A program made the position numbers and the translations under genes. Shown piece by piece: positions 9,887 through 18,055 of a stretch of DNA of 25,354 bases. This DNA is from Sediminibacterium sp. UBA657 (GTDB taxonomy: Bacteria > Bacteroidota > Bacteroidia > Chitinophagales > Chitinophagaceae): NCBI GenBank assembly GCA_002299885.1, contig DBOB01000031.1, forward strand, positions 110,619 to 135,972, read 5' to 3'. Position 1 is the stretch's first letter, and each line of letters begins with the position of its first letter. The notes under the pieces were generated by a model. It was given only the letters and a program-made list of their open reading frames with translations. It searched no databases and was not told where the DNA came from.

Positions 9887-10336
9887 ATGAAAGCAATTAT
9901 GAGGTATAAAATTTTGATTTTAGTTATGAGCATTGGCTTCTTTGGTTGTAGCAAAGGAGGAGACAGTCCTGCACCAACGCCAACTCCAAAGCCACCTGTT
10001 GTGGTGGTAGAACCAAGTTTAACTGCCACGGGTGGGGTCATTATTGATATCGATCCGGGCGCAACTAATATTTACACTGTAGTAGGTACTTCACAAAGAA
10101 TAGAAGTTAAATTGGCAGCAATCCCTGCAAGCGGAGTAACCATTGAAACTAAACTGATTAAAATCTCAGACAATACCAATGCCTTCACTAATAGTATTTC
10201 CTCTACAAGTCTAACGAATCCAATTACCGTAACTGGTATATTACCTGGAGTCTTATACAATCTTTCAGTGGTGGTTACCTCTAAAACGACCGCATCGAAT
10301 ACTAAAACAGTAGAATTCAAAATGGCCTCAAAATAA
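9887..10336 (+). CDS. Small lipoprotein, function unknown
   Basis: About 149 residues with a lipoprotein signal: hydrophobic stretch, then the lipobox GFFGC with the lipidated cysteine, followed by SKGG and a proline/threonine-rich linker. The remaining hundred residues are beta-strand-like with many T, S, V and N, and resemble a single immunoglobulin or fibronectin type III-like domain, but no family is recognised. In-frame starts are GTG at 9878, ATG at 9887 and ATG at 9899; the last gives the most compact lipoprotein signal (MRYKILIL) and may be the real one. The gene is single, divergent from the sorting-domain protein, and ends before its own terminator. Confidence 0.72.
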   Translation: MKAIMRYKILILVMSIGFFGCSKGGDSPAPTPTPKPPVVVVEPSLTATGGVIIDIDPGATNIYTVVGTSQRIEVKLAAIPASGVTIETKLIKISDNTNAFTNSISSTSLTNPITVTGILPGVLYNLSVVVTSKTTASNTKTVEFKMASK

Positions 10337-10358
10337 GCCAACCACTTATAAAATATTG

Positions 10359-10391
10359 ATCCCTTATCTTTTTTGATAGGGGATTTTTTTT
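10359..10391 (+). terminator. Rho-independent terminator after the lipoprotein gene
   Basis: ATCCCTTATC pairs with GATAGGGGAT through one G-T pair, with a T-rich loop, and is followed by eight T bases. The orientation fits the rightward lipoprotein gene. Confidence 0.88.
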
Positions 10392-10439
10392 GTATCTTAT
10401 GTCTTGAAATTTATTGCATCATCATTATAAATAATTACT

Positions 10440-12056
10440 ATGCCAATTCAAATGATTAAACGCATCCTATTATGTGTTTGTTTATTAAGTTTTTCTTTGC
10501 CCAATTTTGCGCAAAAAAAATACACCGAAAAAGATTTAGCTGCACTAAAGCAAACCCTTATGCAGTCTGTTGCTGGTAAGTCTAAGGACGTACAAGTGAT
10601 GGTAGATCAAATTTTTAGTTTTGCCGAATTAGGGTTTCAAGAAGTTGAAACTTCAAAGTATATCACATCTGTATTGACAAAAAATGGGTTCACTGTAGAA
10701 AATGGTATTTCAAATGTACCAACTGCGTGGATGGCTAAGTGGGGATCTGGTTCGCCAGTCATTGCATTAGGTAGTGATGTGGATTGTATTCCTAAAGCCT
10801 CTCAAAAACCAGGCGTAGCTTATAAAGCACCGATTGTGGAAGGCGCACCTGGTCATGGTGAAGGACATAATTCTGGACAAGCTGTGATTATTTATGCAGC
10901 CATTGCGATGAAAGAATTAATGGAGCGTGAAAAGTTACCAGGTACTATTTTAATTTGGCCTGGTATTGCCGAAGAATTAGTTGGTACAAAAGCATGGTAT
11001 GTACGTGATGGATATTTTAAAAATGTTGACGCTTGTATTTTCACCCATGTGAGTGGTGATTTTACTTCTAGTTATGGTGACAACGGAGGGAATGGTTTAG
11101 TGAGTGTGCGATTTGATTTTGAAGGAGAAGCGGCGCATGCAGCTGGCCAACCTTGGAGAGCTAAAAGTGCGTTGGATGCGGTAGAATTAATGAATGTGGG
11201 ATGGAACTTTAAGAGAGAGCATCTTAAGCCTACCAATAGATCACACTATGTGATTGTAGATGGAGGTGACCAGCCAAATGTGGTTCCAAGTAAAGCAAGC
11301 GTGTGGTATTATTTTAGAGAACGTACTTACGAGGATATTAAGATGAATTATGAATCGGGTATCAAAATTGCACAAGGTGCAGCGATGATGACGAATACAA
11401 AAATGACACATCAAATGTTAGGCACTGCATGGCCTGGTCATTTTAACAAACCACTTGCAGAAGCAATGTATGCGAATATTAAAAAAGTAGGTATGCCTGT
11501 TTGGGATGAAAAAGATATTGCATTGGCAAAGGGCGTACAAGCATTAGTAGAAGCACCAAAGAAAGACCAACAAGGCAATCCAATTGATGGATTGAAAACC
11601 AGTATTGATACTTTAAAGGGTTCTGTGGCATTTTCATGGGGTGGAGGATCTGATGATATTGCAGATATCTCTTGGAACCTACCAACGATTGTGTTAAGGT
11701 ATCCAGCAAATATCCCAGGCACAAAAGGACACCATTGGGCAGATGCCATTGCCATGGCGACACCAATTGCGCATAAGGGATCTTTAGTGGGTGCAGAAGC
11801 CACAGCAATGACTTTATTGGATTTGTTTACTAAGCCTAGTTTGGTAGCAGATGCAAAAAAATATTTTAATGAAGTACAAACTAAAGATGTGAAGTATATT
11901 CCTTTTATCACTAAAGATGACCCTCCTGCAATTCATTTAAATAAAGAAATTCAAGGCGCGTTTAGAAGCCAACTTGAAAAGTTCTATTACGATCCAAGTA
12001 AGTATGGTACATATTTAGAGCAATTGGGTGTTGTTTATCCAACTATCAAGCAGTAA
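10440..12056 (+). CDS. Exported M20 family amidohydrolase (AbgB-like)
   Basis: A 538-residue M20D-type metal-dependent amidohydrolase, close in pattern to p-aminobenzoyl-glutamate hydrolase subunit B. Recognisable segments are GSDVD (112-115), GEGHNSG (H143), the AEEL pair E178/E179 (general base and ligand), FTHVSG (H203), the lid-domain start SVRFDFEGEAAHAAG, then QPNVVPSKASVWYYFRE, GSDDIADISW and GTKGHHWAD. The usual first-ligand Cys of the CGHD motif is replaced here by GEGHNS. A signal peptide ends at NFAQ (residue 25), so unlike cytosolic AbgB it is exported. ATG codons at 10440 and 10452 are both possible; the second gives a tidier signal peptide (MIKRILL). It is a single gene between two terminators. 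The true substrate, an N-acyl or aminoacyl amide, is unknown. Confidence 0.87.
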   Translation: MPIQMIKRILLCVCLLSFSLPNFAQKKYTEKDLAALKQTLMQSVAGKSKDVQVMVDQIFSFAELGFQEVETSKYITSVLTKNGFTVENGISNVPTAWMAKWGSGSPVIALGSDVDCIPKASQKPGVAYKAPIVEGAPGHGEGHNSGQAVIIYAAIAMKELMEREKLPGTILIWPGIAEELVGTKAWYVRDGYFKNVDACIFTHVSGDFTSSYGDNGGNGLVSVRFDFEGEAAHAAGQPWRAKSALDAVELMNVGWNFKREHLKPTNRSHYVIVDGGDQPNVVPSKASVWYYFRERTYEDIKMNYESGIKIAQGAAMMTNTKMTHQMLGTAWPGHFNKPLAEAMYANIKKVGMPVWDEKDIALAKGVQALVEAPKKDQQGNPIDGLKTSIDTLKGSVAFSWGGGSDDIADISWNLPTIVLRYPANIPGTKGHHWADAIAMATPIAHKGSLVGAEATAMTLLDLFTKPSLVADAKKYFNEVQTKDVKYIPFITKDDPPAIHLNKEIQGAFRSQLEKFYYDPSKYGTYLEQLGVVYPTIKQ

Positions 12057-12091
12057 ATTATTCAATGTAGAAAGGGCGAAAAAATTTATAC

Positions 12092-12126
12092 AAAAAAAGA
12101 GGGAGCAACTGCTCCCTCTTTTTTTT
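12092..12126. terminator. Bidirectional rho-independent terminator
   Basis: A 9-bp stem AGAGGGAGC with GCTCCCTCT and the loop AACT is flanked by A and T runs on either side. It serves the convergent M20 amidohydrolase and class V PLP enzyme genes. Confidence 0.94.
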
Positions 12127-12141
12127 ATCCTGTCTTTAATA

Positions 12142-13434
12142 TTATTTTTTACTAGCAATCGCACCAATCGCATAAACCAATTTATCTAAATCCTCAATTC
12201 TAGTGTACACATGAGGCGTGATTCTTACACAGCTTACATTTTCCCAGACAATACCTACCGTATGAATTTTATATTTCGAAAACAAAGCACTGTCTAGTTC
12301 TCCGGGTGTCATACCATCCACACTCACACCGCAAATACCACAAGCAAATTCTGGTTTAAATGAAGTGTGAATTTTTACTTTAGGAATTGTTACTACTTTA
12401 CTTGCCCAATAATTTTTTAGATAACGAATACGTTCCTCTTTTCGTTTACTACCAATTGCAGTATGAAAATTAATAGCTTCTCCAATGCCTTGTTCAATAG
12501 GAAAGCTTCTTGTACCAAGGGTTTCAAATTTTCTTATATCAGCACTATTTGGCTGATCATTACAAACCAATGGCCATATTTTAGCAATATTTTCTTTCTT
12601 AATCCAGAGCATACCTGAGCCAATTGGGGCTGATAAAAATTTGTGCAATGAAGTACCAAAATAATCGCAACCCAATTCTGATACCTTAAAATCTAGTAAA
12701 CCAAAACTATGCGCACCATCCACAATAGTTTCAATGCCATGTCGTTTTGCCATCGCACATAATTTTTTAACTGGCATGATTTGTCCAATCCAATTAATCA
12801 CATGCGTGATAAGAATAATTTTAGTCTTTGGCGTGATTGCTTTTTCAAAAGCAGTAACAATTTCATCTTCGTCTTCTATTGGAAATTTAAAATTCAATTG
12901 GTTGTATACTATACCATCTCTAGTACTTCTTTGTTTCAAAGCATTGATCATATTTGGATAGTCCTGCTTGGTACCAATAACTTCGTCCCCCGCTTTTAAG
13001 TTTAATCCAAAAATTACGGTATTTAATGCCTCAGTTGCATTTCGGTTAATGGCCACCTCTTCTGGATCTGCGCCAGCAAGTTGGGCTAATTTATACCTAA
13101 GTGGCTCCCTTCCTTGATCTAATATGCGCCACATAAAATAAGACGGGCCTTCGTTAGATAATTTATTATAACGTTCAACCGCTTCTTGCACAATTCTAGG
13201 ACTAGGACTTACGCCTCCATTATTTAAATTGATGATATTGGGACTTGCGGTATAGCCCTGTTGTACCACCGACCAGTAATCCTCGTCTGCTGCAATTTCA
13301 AAAGGCGATAAAGCTTCTTTTTGCAAGCTGAGATGTTGAAATTCTGCAGCATGTGCCTGATGGAATAGACTATTTGCAGAAAAAGCCCCAGCAGCTAATC
13401 CTAATTTCTGAATGAAATTTCTACGATTTGACAT
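12142..13434 (-). CDS. Tat-exported class V PLP-dependent enzyme (isopenicillin N epimerase-like)
   Basis: A 430-residue fold-type I PLP enzyme of the class V aminotransferase superfamily, in the group that includes isopenicillin N epimerase and EgtE-like lyases. The Schiff-base lysine is K265 in TSLHKFLSAP, preceded by D239 and H242 in VDGAHSFG, which contact the cofactor. NNGGVSPSP (71-79) forms the N-terminal active-site turn. Residues 4-30 are a twin-arginine signal (NRRNFIQK, then LGLAAGAFSA, with a plausible AHA cleavage site), so the cofactor would be loaded in the cytoplasm before export. It stands alone on the minus strand, divergent from the S9 peptidase. The reaction could be epimerisation, C-S or C-N lysis, or transamination; sequence does not decide. 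Confidence 0.87.
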   Translation of the reverse strand: MSNRRNFIQKLGLAAGAFSANSLFHQAHAAEFQHLSLQKEALSPFEIAADEDYWSVVQQGYTASPNIINLNNGGVSPSPRIVQEAVERYNKLSNEGPSYFMWRILDQGREPLRYKLAQLAGADPEEVAINRNATEALNTVIFGLNLKAGDEVIGTKQDYPNMINALKQRSTRDGIVYNQLNFKFPIEDEDEIVTAFEKAITPKTKIILITHVINWIGQIMPVKKLCAMAKRHGIETIVDGAHSFGLLDFKVSELGCDYFGTSLHKFLSAPIGSGMLWIKKENIAKIWPLVCNDQPNSADIRKFETLGTRSFPIEQGIGEAINFHTAIGSKRKEERIRYLKNYWASKVVTIPKVKIHTSFKPEFACGICGVSVDGMTPGELDSALFSKYKIHTVGIVWENVSCVRITPHVYTRIEDLDKLVYAIGAIASKK

Positions 13435-13533
13435 AAGCTAGATTTGTACCATCAATTTAATTAAATTTTTGACACCATGTTGCGCAAAACTTTAGTAAAT
13501 TAGATTCCTACTAAAATTTAAATTTTGCCAGCT

Positions 13534-15492
13534 ATGAAAAAGCAAATCTTATTCCCATTAATTTTCGGTTTTATTTCCACTTTGGCAATTGCTCAAGTGC
13601 CTAATGATGTGTATCGTATGGAAGCAGTCTCAAGACCTAAAATTTCACCAGAAGGAAGTTGGATTTTATATAGTCAATCAAAAATTGATGCTGCAAAAGA
13701 TAGATCAGTATCCAAATTGTATATGATGTCGTCTGACGGCAAAGAGACCATCACTTTAACAGAACAAACAAAGGGTGTTGGCAATTACCAATGGAGTCCG
13801 GATGGAAAATACATTTCTTATTTAACCAAAGGAAAAGATGAGGACAACGGTTCGCAAGTATTTTTAATGGATAGACGAGGCGGAGAAGGCGTTCAGCTAA
13901 CAAATATCAAAGGAGAGATTAATGATTATGTTTGGTTTAATAGCGGTAAAAAAATGATTGTAGTTGTAAAAGACTTTAACTACGCAGATACTGCAAAGTC
14001 TAAAATTAGAACTCCATATGAAATGACTAGGTATAAATTCAAACAAGATAATGAGGGTTATTTAGACAATCGTAAAACACATATCTATTTATTTGATTTA
14101 GCAACAAAAAAATTAGATACTTTAACAAGTGGAAATTACAACGAGGGGGATGTTGCTATAAGTGCAGATGATTCAATGATTGCTTTTGCGAGTAATGTTT
14201 CAGAAAATCCTGATAAGAACTCTAATAGCGATATATTTTTATTAAAATTGACCAAAGGCTCTACACCATTACAGCTTACTAAATTCAAAGGAGCTAATAA
14301 CAGTCCAGTATTTAGTCCTGATAATTCTAAAATTGCATTTTTACAATCTAGTTCTGAAAGAAATTATGACATGTATGATATTGCACAACTTGGTGTATAT
14401 GACCTTAAGTCAAATACTTCAATGATTGTTTCAAAAAATTATGATCGTGCTTTTTCTTCCATTTTTTGGTCTAAAGATGGTCAGTCTATTTTGTCATTAA
14501 TTGAAGACGATAGAAAACAAAATTTGGTACAATTTAATATTCAAACCCAAAAGCCAGAACAATTAACCAATGAGATGGGAGTTTATAGTTCTATGGATAT
14601 GAATGACAAGGGAGATATGGTTTTATTATTTGCTAATTTAGAAACACCGAATGAAATTTATACCTATCAAAATAAAAGCACAAAAAGATTAACGCATTTG
14701 CAAGATGCTTTTGTAGCAAGTTTAAAAAAGGGATACCATAAAGGATTTCAATCAACTTCATCTGATGGCACTTTAGTTTCTGGTATTTTGCATTTACCAG
14801 ATAGTGGAGCAAAAAATTTACCATTGATCTTATTTATCCATGGAGGCCCTGTGGCGCAAGATGATTATGCATTTGATATGACTAGTCGTATTTATGCTAA
14901 TGCAGGATATGCTGTGGCTAATGTGAATTATAGAGGAAGTAGCGGAAGAGGACTTGCATTTACGAATGCGATTTATGCAGATTGGGGTAACAAGGAAGTG
15001 AAAGACATTGTTGGCGCGGCAGACTATTTAATTAAAGAAGGAATTGCCGATCCTAATAGACTAGGTATTGCAGGCTGGAGCTATGGAGGTATCTTAACAA
15101 ATTATACCGTTGCAACAGATAAGCGATTTAAAGCTGGTGTTAGTGGTGCTGGAAGTTCATTGATGCTTTCGGTATATGGATCAGATCAATACATTGCGCA
15201 ATACGAAGAAGAATTAGGTAAGCCTTGGGAGAATCCAAAAAAATGGGAGGCTTTGTCTTATCCATTCTATAAAGTAAAAGAGATCAAAGCACCTGTTTTA
15301 TTCATGGCAAGCCAGGCAGATTTTAATGTGCCTGTGATTGGCGCAGAACAAATGTATCAAGCATTTAAATCAGAAGGGATTCCAACAGAATTGATTATCT
15401 ATCCAAATCAAAACCATGGTATACGCGTACCAAGTTATATCGTGCATCGTCATAACGCACATATCAATTGGTTCAATAAATATTTGAAATGA
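13534..15492 (+). CDS. Exported S9 family prolyl oligopeptidase (acylaminoacyl-peptidase-like)
   Basis: A 652-residue serine peptidase with a Sec signal peptide (MKKQILFP to IAQ), a seven-bladed beta-propeller over about residues 30-370 shown by repeats such as ISPEGSWILYS and WSPDGKYISYL, and an alpha/beta-hydrolase domain at the C-terminus. The catalytic triad is S516 (GWSYGG), D596 (SQADFNVP) and H628 (QNHGIR). The ATG at 13534 is preferred over a TTG three codons earlier because it begins the signal peptide. The stop overlaps the next gene by ATGA, so translation of the TspO-like protein is likely coupled. Expected to cleave short peptides in the periplasm, of dipeptidyl or acyl-aminoacyl type. 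Confidence 0.92.
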   Translation: MKKQILFPLIFGFISTLAIAQVPNDVYRMEAVSRPKISPEGSWILYSQSKIDAAKDRSVSKLYMMSSDGKETITLTEQTKGVGNYQWSPDGKYISYLTKGKDEDNGSQVFLMDRRGGEGVQLTNIKGEINDYVWFNSGKKMIVVVKDFNYADTAKSKIRTPYEMTRYKFKQDNEGYLDNRKTHIYLFDLATKKLDTLTSGNYNEGDVAISADDSMIAFASNVSENPDKNSNSDIFLLKLTKGSTPLQLTKFKGANNSPVFSPDNSKIAFLQSSSERNYDMYDIAQLGVYDLKSNTSMIVSKNYDRAFSSIFWSKDGQSILSLIEDDRKQNLVQFNIQTQKPEQLTNEMGVYSSMDMNDKGDMVLLFANLETPNEIYTYQNKSTKRLTHLQDAFVASLKKGYHKGFQSTSSDGTLVSGILHLPDSGAKNLPLILFIHGGPVAQDDYAFDMTSRIYANAGYAVANVNYRGSSGRGLAFTNAIYADWGNKEVKDIVGAADYLIKEGIADPNRLGIAGWSYGGILTNYTVATDKRFKAGVSGAGSSLMLSVYGSDQYIAQYEEELGKPWENPKKWEALSYPFYKVKEIKAPVLFMASQADFNVPVIGAEQMYQAFKSEGIPTELIIYPNQNHGIRVPSYIVHRHNAHINWFNKYLK

Positions 15493-16262
15493 AAATAATC
15501 ATCACCTGGCTACTATTTGTAGGTGTGATTGCAGTGAATGCGTTGGCCAATATTTTACCCATTAATGGATATAATACTGGCCAGATTTCTGCGTTCTATC
15601 CCAATGCATTTGTGCCAGCAGGCTTTACATTTTCTATTTGGGGTGTGATTTATTTATTGTTATTATCTTATACGATTGGATTTACGTTCTATTCAATTAA
15701 AGGCCAACAACATCCCAAAGCTTTTATATTTATTGATCGAATCAATACTTATTTTTTATTGACTTGCATTTTCAATATGTCTTGGATTGTTGCTTGGCAT
15801 TATTTACAAATTGAATTGTCTGTGCTAATCATGTTATTGTTTTTAACTACACTTATTCAGTTGTTTTTGAAAAGCATAACAATAGCGCGTGATTTAACTT
15901 TGACTCAAAGATTCATTTTACAAACACCATTTATAGTGTATTTGGGTTGGATCTCTGTTGCCACTATTGCTAATATCACTGCTTTATTAGTTGCTTATAA
16001 ATGGACTGCATTAAGCATTGCGCCTGTTTATTGGAGTGCTGCCATGATATTGATTGCAATCATACTTGCAGTATTTATGTTACTAAAATTTAAAACAGTT
16101 CCATTTGCTTTAGTCGTTGCTTGGGCTTTGTGGGGTATTTATCATGCACAAGGTCCCGCAGCGCCTATACTTGCTAACTTAACAGCGGGAGGAATTGGTG
16201 TTTTAATCACACTGGTATTGTTTACATTAATTTCTATGTCTAGAAAAAACAAAATGGCTTAA
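15489..16262 (+). CDS. TspO/MBR-like tryptophan-rich membrane protein
   Basis: A 257-residue polytopic inner-membrane protein with roughly seven or eight hydrophobic helices. The early segment VPAGFTFSIWGVIYLLLL is the typical PxGxxFSIWGxIY signature of the long tryptophan-rich sensory proteins related to TspO, which bind tetrapyrroles or other hydrophobic ligands and affect stress responses. It is longer than classical five-helix TspO (about 160 residues) but similar to the longer Bacteroidota and eukaryotic forms. The start codon overlaps the S9 peptidase stop (ATGA). The Crp/Fnr gene begins 9 bases after its stop, so all three are probably one transcript. The ligand is unknown. Confidence 0.78.
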   Translation: MKIIITWLLFVGVIAVNALANILPINGYNTGQISAFYPNAFVPAGFTFSIWGVIYLLLLSYTIGFTFYSIKGQQHPKAFIFIDRINTYFLLTCIFNMSWIVAWHYLQIELSVLIMLLFLTTLIQLFLKSITIARDLTLTQRFILQTPFIVYLGWISVATIANITALLVAYKWTALSIAPVYWSAAMILIAIILAVFMLLKFKTVPFALVVAWALWGIYHAQGPAAPILANLTAGGIGVLITLVLFTLISMSRKNKMA

Positions 16263-16271
16263 TTTTGCATC

Positions 16272-16904
16272 ATGATTACAAAAGTGGAATTGAAATCACT
16301 GTTTCCAGGCTTAGAGGAAGGCTTATATGATGATATTTTAGAAAATGCTGAAATTAAAGAAGTTCCAGCAGGGACTCCATTGTTAAAAGTGGGTCAAAAT
16401 ATTCGTTCAACAATGATGGTTGTAGAGGGCACAGTGAAGTTATACCAAGAAGATGAGGCAGGAGATGAGTATTTTATGTACTATATCTCGCCAGGTCAGG
16501 CTTGTGCAGTATCGATGGTATGTAGTTTTCAAGCGGAACAAAGTCAAGTTTTAGCCAAAGCCTTAACAGATGTCACATTAATTTCTATTCCTATAAAATT
16601 CATGGACAAATGGCTTAGTGAGTTTAAAAGCTGGCATTACTTTGTCATTAAAACCTATCGAACTCGTTACGAAGAATTATTAAGAACAGTGAATGAAGTA
16701 GCATTTAAAAATATGGATGAGCGATTAGAGTTTTATTTAAAAAAGCAGGTGGATAAGTTTGGCACCACAATTAAATTGACCCATCAAGAAATCGCTTCTG
16801 ATTTAAATAGTTCGAGGGAAGTGATAAGTCGTTTGATGAAGAAGATGGAAAAAAATGGCTGGATTGTTTTGCACAGAAATAGTTTTGAGTGGATCAAGCA
16901 ATAA
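16272..16904 (+). CDS. Crp/Fnr family transcriptional regulator with a C-x5-C pair
   Basis: A 210-residue regulator: cyclic-nucleotide-binding-like beta-roll (about 15-110), dimerisation helix (about 112-150) and C-terminal winged helix (168-203). The HTH reads LTHQEIASDLNSSREVISRL; R182, E183 and R187 match R180, E181 and R185 of E. coli CRP, the residues that read TGTGA half-sites. The beta-roll lacks the usual cAMP-binding phosphate cassette but has C78 and C84 in the segment GQACAVSMVCSF, a possible redox or persulfide switch (inference). There is no N-terminal iron-sulfur Cys set as in FNR. It follows the TspO-like gene by 9 bases and is next to the sulfur genes. Two CRP-type palindromes at 19922-19937 and 20510-20529 are its best candidate operators. 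Confidence 0.9.
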   Translation: MITKVELKSLFPGLEEGLYDDILENAEIKEVPAGTPLLKVGQNIRSTMMVVEGTVKLYQEDEAGDEYFMYYISPGQACAVSMVCSFQAEQSQVLAKALTDVTLISIPIKFMDKWLSEFKSWHYFVIKTYRTRYEELLRTVNEVAFKNMDERLEFYLKKQVDKFGTTIKLTHQEIASDLNSSREVISRLMKKMEKNGWIVLHRNSFEWIKQ

Positions 16905-16925
16905 AAATAAGATTGAACTTATAAT

Positions 16926-16957
16926 AAAAAAGGCCTCGAATTTCGAGGCCTTTTTTT
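16926..16957. terminator. Bidirectional rho-independent terminator
   Basis: A 9-bp stem AGGCCTCGA with TCGAGGCCT and a 3-base loop is flanked by an A run and a seven-T run. It closes the S9-TspO-Crp operon rightward and the YeeE end of the sulfur operon leftward. Confidence 0.94.
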
Positions 16958-16986
16958 GGGTCAGTTATTTTGACTAAAGATGTATT

Positions 16987-17472
16987 TTAGTGCGGCAATT
17001 TATCTTTAAAATATCCATAAGTCCAAGTACCAACTACTGCACTTAAGATCACCACTAATACTGCATAGAATCCTGCACCAATATGGGCAAATAATGGACC
17101 AGGACAAGCACCAGTTAATGCCCAGCCAAATCCAAATAACAAGCCTCCATAAATTTGACCTTTGTTAAATTCTTTGTCTGCAATTTTGATTTCCTCACCA
17201 TGTATGGTTTTGACTTTTAATTTTTTAATTAAAAAGACAGAGATTGCTCCAACAAAAACTGCGGTGCCAATTACACCAAACATATGGAAGCTTTGTAAGC
17301 GAAACATTTCTTGAATTCGAAACCAAGAGATAATCTCTGCTTTTACAAATACAATTCCAAAAATTATACCTACTGCCGCATATTTTAAATTATACCAAGC
17401 TGGATGTTGTTGTTCTGATGCATTTACACAAGCGGTATTGCTATCTATATTTTGTACTTTTTCGTTGTTCAT
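16987..17472 (-). CDS. YeeE/YedE half-transporter (DUF6691, PmpB-like)
   Basis: A 161-residue membrane protein with about four hydrophobic segments. The hallmark is GWALTGACPGPLFAHIGAG with conserved C123, the substrate-relay cysteine type of the YeeE/YedE sulfur transporters. In this family a fused protein (TsuA/YeeE) imports thiosulfate, and split halves (PmpA, PmpB) occur next to persulfide-handling genes; this is the shorter half. It is last in the leftward run TauE - TsdA-like - YedE - YeeE and starts 9 bases after the stop of the other half. Thiosulfate or another sulfur species is the likely cargo by family and by the neighbouring thiosulfate dehydrogenase. The direction of transport is not known from sequence. 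Confidence 0.87.
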   Translation of the reverse strand: MNNEKVQNIDSNTACVNASEQQHPAWYNLKYAAVGIIFGIVFVKAEIISWFRIQEMFRLQSFHMFGVIGTAVFVGAISVFLIKKLKVKTIHGEEIKIADKEFNKGQIYGGLLFGFGWALTGACPGPLFAHIGAGFYAVLVVILSAVVGTWTYGYFKDKLPH

Positions 17473-17481
17473 TGTAATTAT

Positions 17482-18045
17482 TTATAAGGATAAGATCCAA
17501 GGTAAAATAATGTTTGCCATAAAAAATCCACCTGCCATAAAACAGATAGTGGCAACTAGTGAAGGCCATTGTAAATTACTTAAGCCCATAATGGCATGTC
17601 CAGAAGTACATCCCCCTGCATACCTTGTTCCAAAGCCAACTAAGAATCCACCTAAAACCATTATAATAAATCCACGTAATGTAAATAAGGATTCAAAACT
17701 AAATAGTTCAGGAGGCAATTGACTGCTATAAGTATTGAGACCGTATTTTGCTAGTTCTGATTGTAAGGCAGGACTCACTTCTATAGGAGCTCCTGATGAC
17801 AAAAATTGCGTAGCTAATAAAGCGCCAAAAAAAATACCCCCCACAAAAAAGAAATTCCATATTTCTTTTTTCCAGTCGTATTTAAAAAATGGAATGTTTG
17901 CTGGAAAACAAGCTGCACATACATGCCTTAAATTAGAGGAGATGCCAAATGTTTTATTGCCTAATATCAATAATGCTGGTATAATTAATCCGATAAGGAC
18001 ACCCGCAACATACCATGGCCAAGGTTGTTGAATCTGTTCGATCAT
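17482..18045 (-). CDS. YeeE/YedE half-transporter (PmpA-like)
   Basis: A 187-residue membrane protein forming the other half of the split YedE/YeeE transporter, with about four or five hydrophobic segments. It contains the family motif YAGGCTSGHAIMG with C146, plus a CxxC (C43, C46 in HVCAACFP) after the first helix. The open frame continues 61 codons upstream of 18045, but that extension lies within the end of the cytochrome gene, is not hydrophobic in a sensible way, and the family-like N-terminus starts at MIEQIQ; the shorter start also leaves a 10-base gap after the cytochrome stop. With the downstream half it probably makes one functional thiosulfate or persulfide-type carrier. Confidence 0.87.
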   Translation of the reverse strand: MIEQIQQPWPWYVAGVLIGLIIPALLILGNKTFGISSNLRHVCAACFPANIPFFKYDWKKEIWNFFFVGGIFFGALLATQFLSSGAPIEVSPALQSELAKYGLNTYSSQLPPELFSFESLFTLRGFIIMVLGGFLVGFGTRYAGGCTSGHAIMGLSNLQWPSLVATICFMAGGFFMANIILPWILSL

Positions 18046-18055
18046 TTTATTTTTT

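Noticed and set aside
11438..11911. Antisense open frame of 157 codons inside the M20 amidohydrolase gene
   Set aside because: Its composition mirrors the sense gene and the sense gene has all family motifs; no start signals of its own.
12801..12815. TCACATGCGTGA inside the PLP enzyme gene
   Set aside because: The half-sites are inverted relative to a CRP operator and the site lies mid-gene, so it is not a promoter element.
16260..16267. TAATTTTG, an exact match to TAnnTTTG, just before the Crp/Fnr start codon
   Set aside because: It is made from the TspO-like stop codon and a T run, would give an almost leaderless transcript, and I see no convincing -33 element; probably chance.
17438..18031. 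Open frames on the plus strand across the YedE/YeeE genes
   Set aside because: They are antisense shadows of well-supported membrane protein genes and have low-complexity Pro/Lys/Asn-rich translations.
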